Under the pieces are notes generated by a model, which was not told where the DNA came from, did no database searches, and saw only the letters and a program-made list of their open reading frames with translations. A stretch of 9,320 nt of DNA from Planctomycetota bacterium (GTDB taxonomy: Bacteria; Planctomycetota; UBA8108; UBA1146): positions 1-9,320 of the forward strand of contig NZJA01000078.1 in the NCBI GenBank assembly GCA_002691835.1, given 5' to 3'. Below, piece by piece: positions 6,257 to 9,320 of the stretch. The stretch's first letter is position 1; every line of letters begins with the position of its first letter. A program made the position numbers and the translations under genes.

Positions 6257-7243
6257 ATGGCAAAAACATCATTATTACAAGAACGTATCGTTTACAAACC
6301 CTTTGAATATCAAGAGGCATCAGATTATTGGTTAAAACAACAACAAGCACATTGGTTACATACAGAAGTACCCATGATGTCTGATGTTAATGATTGGAAA
6401 CAAAACCTTACTGATTCTGAAAAGAATATTATAGGAACTATATTAAAAGGATTTGCTCAAACTGAAACTGTAGTAAATGATTACTGGTCAACACTAGTTA
6501 CTAAATGGTTTAGAAAACCAGAAGTAATTAAAATGGCTGTTACATTTGGTGCTTTTGAAACTATTCACGCAGAAGCCTATTCTTTGTTAAATGAGGAATT
6601 AGGATTAGATAATTTTGCTGAATTTTTAGAAGATGAAGCAACAATGAATAAAATAGAAACATTAATGCAAGTAAGAGATTCTCATGATGGTACTCCTAAC
6701 TGGCATGAAAGAGCTAAATCATTAGCAATCTTTTCTGCATTTACAGAAGGTGTAAATTTATTTTCTTCTTTTGCAGTATTACTTTCTTTTAAATTAGATA
6801 ATAAACTTAAAGGAGTAGGGCAAATTGTAGAGTGGAGTATTAGAGATGAATCATTGCATTCTGAAGCAGGATGTTGGTTATTTAGAACACTAATGCAAGA
6901 ACACCCAGAATTCAATACACCAGAATTACAAGCTGATATTGAAGAAGCAGCTAAGCTATCTTTAAAACTAGAATTAGATTTTATTGATAAAGTATATGAA
7001 ATGGGAGATTTGCAGGGTTGTCCTAAATATGATTTAATTTCATTTATTAAACATAGAGTAAATACTAAAATGAGTGATTTAGGATATGGACCAATTGTAA
7101 ATGGAATAGATAAAGAAGCAGTACAAAGAATGAGTTGGTTTGATAATTTATCAGGTGGAAAACAACATACAGATTTCTTTGCAAATAGAGTAACAAATTA
7201 TAGTAAAGGTGTTCAAAATTGGGATGCCGCATCAATATTTTAA
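6257..7243 (+). CDS. nrdB: Class I ribonucleotide reductase, small (radical-generating) subunit
   Basis: A 328-aa ferritin-like subunit that builds the metal/tyrosyl cofactor and passes a radical to NrdA for making deoxynucleotides. The ligand set looks complete: D75 (VVNDYW), E101 and H104 with the radical tyrosine Y108 in ETIHAEAY, E164 (FTEGVN), and E198/H201 in RDESLH. The 34-residue E164-E198 spacing matches E. coli E204-E238. The C-terminal tail, DFFANRVTNYSKG...WDAASIF, is the type that docks on NrdA. There is no N-terminal ATP cone of the kind seen in some Bacteroidota NrdB proteins. The retained Tyr argues for an ordinary Tyr-radical enzyme; the metal cannot be read from sequence. 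It starts 20 nt after the helicase with an A-rich leader, and nrdA follows after a 1-nt gap. Confidence 0.96.
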   Translation: MAKTSLLQERIVYKPFEYQEASDYWLKQQQAHWLHTEVPMMSDVNDWKQNLTDSEKNIIGTILKGFAQTETVVNDYWSTLVTKWFRKPEVIKMAVTFGAFETIHAEAYSLLNEELGLDNFAEFLEDEATMNKIETLMQVRDSHDGTPNWHERAKSLAIFSAFTEGVNLFSSFAVLLSFKLDNKLKGVGQIVEWSIRDESLHSEAGCWLFRTLMQEHPEFNTPELQADIEEAAKLSLKLELDFIDKVYEMGDLQGCPKYDLISFIKHRVNTKMSDLGYGPIVNGIDKEAVQRMSWFDNLSGGKQHTDFFANRVTNYSKGVQNWDAASIF

Positions 7244-7244
7244 T

Positions 7245-8957
7245 ATGGATAATAACTTACAAGTAGATTATAGTAATTGGGAAGCTGGAAAGCAATACCC
7301 AATGTGGATGGATGAAATTTCTTTAGCAACAATTTCAAAAGGTTATTTACTACCTGGAGAAACTGTAAGAACAGCATATAAAAGAGTAGCAAATGCTTCA
7401 GCAGCTAGACTAAAAAAACCAGAATTAGCAAATAAATTCTTTAAATATATTTGGAATGGTTGGATTGGATTAGCATCTCCTGTTATATCAAATATGGGAA
7501 CTGATAGAGGTTTACCAATATCATGTTTTGGTATTGATACACCAGATTCAATACGTGGAATCGGTTTAACTAACGCAGAACTAATGAAGCTAACAGCATC
7601 TGGTGGTGGTGTAGGTATTTCGTTATCTCGTATTAGACAACGTGGAGAATATATTTCAGGTAATGGTAAGAGTGAAGGTGTAGTACCTTGGGCTAAAATT
7701 TATGATTCATCAATTATTGCAACTAATCAAGGAAATGTTAGAAGAGGAGCAGCATCAGTTAATTTAGATATTGAGCATGGTGATATTGAGGAATTTATGC
7801 AAATTCGTAGACCGAAGGGTGATCCAAATAGACAATGTTTAAACTTACATCAATGTGTTGTTGTGGGAGATTCATTTATGAGAAAATTAGAAGCAAGAGA
7901 CCCAGAAGCAATGAATAGATGGGCTACTGTTTTAAAATCAAGAATGGAAACAGGTGAACCTTACATTATGTACAAGGATAATGTAAATAAAAATAATCCT
8001 ATAGCTTATAGAATGCATAATTTAGATGTTTCTATGACTAATATTTGTTCTGAAATTACATTATTTACAGATGAAGAACATTCATTTATTTGTTGTTTAT
8101 CTTCTCTTAATTTAGCTAAATGGGAAGAATATAAAGACACAGATTGTATTGAAACTGCAATTTGGTTTTTAGATGGTGTAATGCAAGAATTTATTGATAA
8201 ATCAAATGGTAAAGAAAGTTTAAAACGAACCCATAAACATGCAGCTAAAGGTAGAGCTTTAGGTTTAGGTGTAATGGGATGGCATACTTTTCTCCAACAA
8301 AAAGGATTACCATTTAATTCTGTAGCATCTACAGTTCATACTAGAAATATTTTTAATAAAATTAGAAGTAAAGCAGAATCAGCGTCTATGAATTTAGCAG
8401 CTGAATATGGAGAACCATTATGGTGTAGAGGAACTGGTATGAGAAATACTCACTTATTAGCGGTAGCACCAACAGTATCAAATTCTGTCATTTGTGGTGG
8501 TATTAGCGCAGGAATTGAACCCCTACCTGCTAATGTTTATACTTTTAATGGTGCTAAAGGTACTTTTATTAGAAAAAATAAAGTATTAGAAGCATTACTT
8601 GAAGAAAAAGGACAAAATAAAACTAAATGGTGGGATCAAATGCTACAAGAAGGTGGGTCAGTATTAGGTTTACCAGATAATGTACTATCTGCTGAAGAAA
8701 AAGAAGTATTTTTAACCTTCTCAGAAACAAATCAATTAGAATTAATAAAACAAGCAGCTGAAAGACAAAAATATATAGATCAAACCCAATCTTTAAACTT
8801 ATCATTTGACCCCAATGATTCTCCTAAATGGATTAATCAGGTTCATATGGAAGCTTGGAAATTAGGTGTAAAAACTTTATATTACCTACGAACTGATTCA
8901 GTAATCAAAGGTGATTTAGGATCTAGAATGGCAGATTGTATTAGCTGTGATGGATAA
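7245..8957 (+). CDS. nrdA: Class I ribonucleotide reductase, large (catalytic) subunit, without ATP cone
   Basis: A 570-aa catalytic subunit reducing ribonucleoside diphosphates to deoxy forms. Key residues, with E. coli numbers: C94 (C225) in PISCFG; N266, the thiyl-radical C268 (C439) and E270 in NICSEI; C283 (C462) in CCLSSLNL; the tyrosine pair Y546-Y547 (Y730-Y731) in TLYYLRT; and the C-terminal redox cysteines C565/C568 in CISCDG. The phosphate-binding loop fits APTVSNSVICGGISAGIEP (408-426). It is about 190 residues shorter than E. coli or T4 NrdA. Only 94 residues precede the first active-site Cys, against 225, so the N-terminal ATP cone is missing and dATP feedback inhibition is probably lost. 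I chose ATG 7245, 1 nt after the nrdB stop; a GTG at 7209 in the same frame lies within nrdB. T4 has the opposite order, nrdA then nrdB. Confidence 0.95.
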   Translation: MDNNLQVDYSNWEAGKQYPMWMDEISLATISKGYLLPGETVRTAYKRVANASAARLKKPELANKFFKYIWNGWIGLASPVISNMGTDRGLPISCFGIDTPDSIRGIGLTNAELMKLTASGGGVGISLSRIRQRGEYISGNGKSEGVVPWAKIYDSSIIATNQGNVRRGAASVNLDIEHGDIEEFMQIRRPKGDPNRQCLNLHQCVVVGDSFMRKLEARDPEAMNRWATVLKSRMETGEPYIMYKDNVNKNNPIAYRMHNLDVSMTNICSEITLFTDEEHSFICCLSSLNLAKWEEYKDTDCIETAIWFLDGVMQEFIDKSNGKESLKRTHKHAAKGRALGLGVMGWHTFLQQKGLPFNSVASTVHTRNIFNKIRSKAESASMNLAAEYGEPLWCRGTGMRNTHLLAVAPTVSNSVICGGISAGIEPLPANVYTFNGAKGTFIRKNKVLEALLEEKGQNKTKWWDQMLQEGGSVLGLPDNVLSAEEKEVFLTFSETNQLELIKQAAERQKYIDQTQSLNLSFDPNDSPKWINQVHMEAWKLGVKTLYYLRTDSVIKGDLGSRMADCISCDG

Positions 8958-8962
8958 ACAAT

Positions 8963-9320
8963 ATGAAAACCAGAATATTTTGTTTTTTTATTTTAATTAG
9001 TGGTTTTATACATGCACAAACCACAGTAAACTTAAGGTCACTTAAGACTCACTATGGAAATCAAACTTCCGGGGTTGGTTATTCCGGTAATGCCAATTCT
9101 CATTCAGAATTTGATAATATGGTTAATCTTAATTCTGGTGGTACTACACTTCATGTCGATACAACAGTAGACGTTTTAAGTTACCAAGGTCCAAGAGGTG
9201 GTAACCATACTCCTTATCAACAGTGGAACCCACCAAGATGGAATGGACCAGGTAGTTCTAGATATGCAATTATTTATACAGGATGGTTTAAACCCAATAA
9301 AACTGGAACATATCAATTTA
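8963..9320 (+). CDS. Secreted protein with a PA14-like region (partial, runs off the window)
   Basis: Only the first 119 residues are in the window; the frame is open at the edge. It begins with a classic signal peptide: MKTR, a hydrophobic core (IFCFFILISGFI), then HAQ with cleavage likely around Ala18/Gln19, a form frequent in Bacteroidota. No Cys follows the cleavage site, so it does not look like a lipoprotein. The mature part is rich in Gly, Asn, Ser, Thr and Tyr, with a PRGG...WNPPRWNGPG stretch (about 76-96). It ends in YAIIYTGWFKPNKTGTYQF (101-119), which matches the start of PA14-type carbohydrate-binding domains (W-T-G-x-x-x-x-P-x-x-G-x-Y-x-F). ATG 8963 lies 5 nt after the nrdA stop. 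It could be a surface adhesin, a virion adhesion protein or a captured host gene; function is unproven. Confidence 0.8.
   Translation, partial: MKTRIFCFFILISGFIHAQTTVNLRSLKTHYGNQTSGVGYSGNANSHSEFDNMVNLNSGGTTLHVDTTVDVLSYQGPRGGNHTPYQQWNPPRWNGPGSSRYAIIYTGWFKPNKTGTYQF

Noticed and set aside
7209..7244. GTG start that would extend NrdA by 12 residues.
   Set aside because: It lies inside nrdB, and the ATG at 7245 follows the nrdB stop by 1 nt, as expected for coupled genes.

Overview
The window is a compact, AT-rich, single-strand block of phage replication, recombination and nucleotide-metabolism genes. The gene set is a Family-A-like DNA polymerase, a gp32-type single-stranded-DNA-binding protein, a UvsX/RecA recombinase, a 5'-3' exonuclease, a DnaB/gp41 helicase and class I ribonucleotide reductase (NrdB, NrdA). 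This indicates a tailed phage of the wider T4-like (gp32/UvsX/gp41) superfamily, but a distant one: the polymerase is a small Family A enzyme, not the Family B gp43 of classical T4-likes. From memory, the separation of polymerase from proofreading exonuclease resembles Rhodothermus phage RM378; this was not tested by search. The host is probably a member of the Bacteroidota. Starts are preceded by A/T-rich leaders without Shine-Dalgarno sequences, the gp32 tail ends like bacterial SSB (DDLPF), and the last gene has a signal peptide ending in HAQ, a form common in that phylum. The host call is inference.

Layout: 1-75 holds the end of an unseen upstream region and a small inverted repeat before the polymerase. 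76-1344 is the polymerase and 1364-1792 an unrecognised protein. 1793-1867 is the only real intergenic leader, with a hairpin and A/U-rich repeats before gp32. 1868-4833 carries gp32, uvsX and the exonuclease; 4851-6236 the replicative helicase; 6257-8957 nrdB then nrdA (reverse of the T4 order). From 8963 a secreted, PA14-like protein begins and runs off the edge. Gaps from gp32 onward are 1-20 nt, so these genes are probably co-transcribed.

How they fit together: NrdAB supplies dNTPs, the helicase opens the fork, the polymerase copies, gp32 coats single strands, the exonuclease removes RNA primers or flaps, and UvsX drives recombination-dependent replication and repair. The most unusual signals are (i) the minimal polymerase with altered motif C and no visible proofreading motifs, next to an orphan protein; (ii) a gp32 that has lost its zinc ligands and gained an SSB-like tip; (iii) three strong GC-rich hairpins inside coding sequence (uvsX, exonuclease, helicase) in an otherwise AT-rich region; and (iv) a secreted PA14-like protein directly behind nrdA. 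No tRNA, CRISPR array, insertion sequence or integrase was seen.
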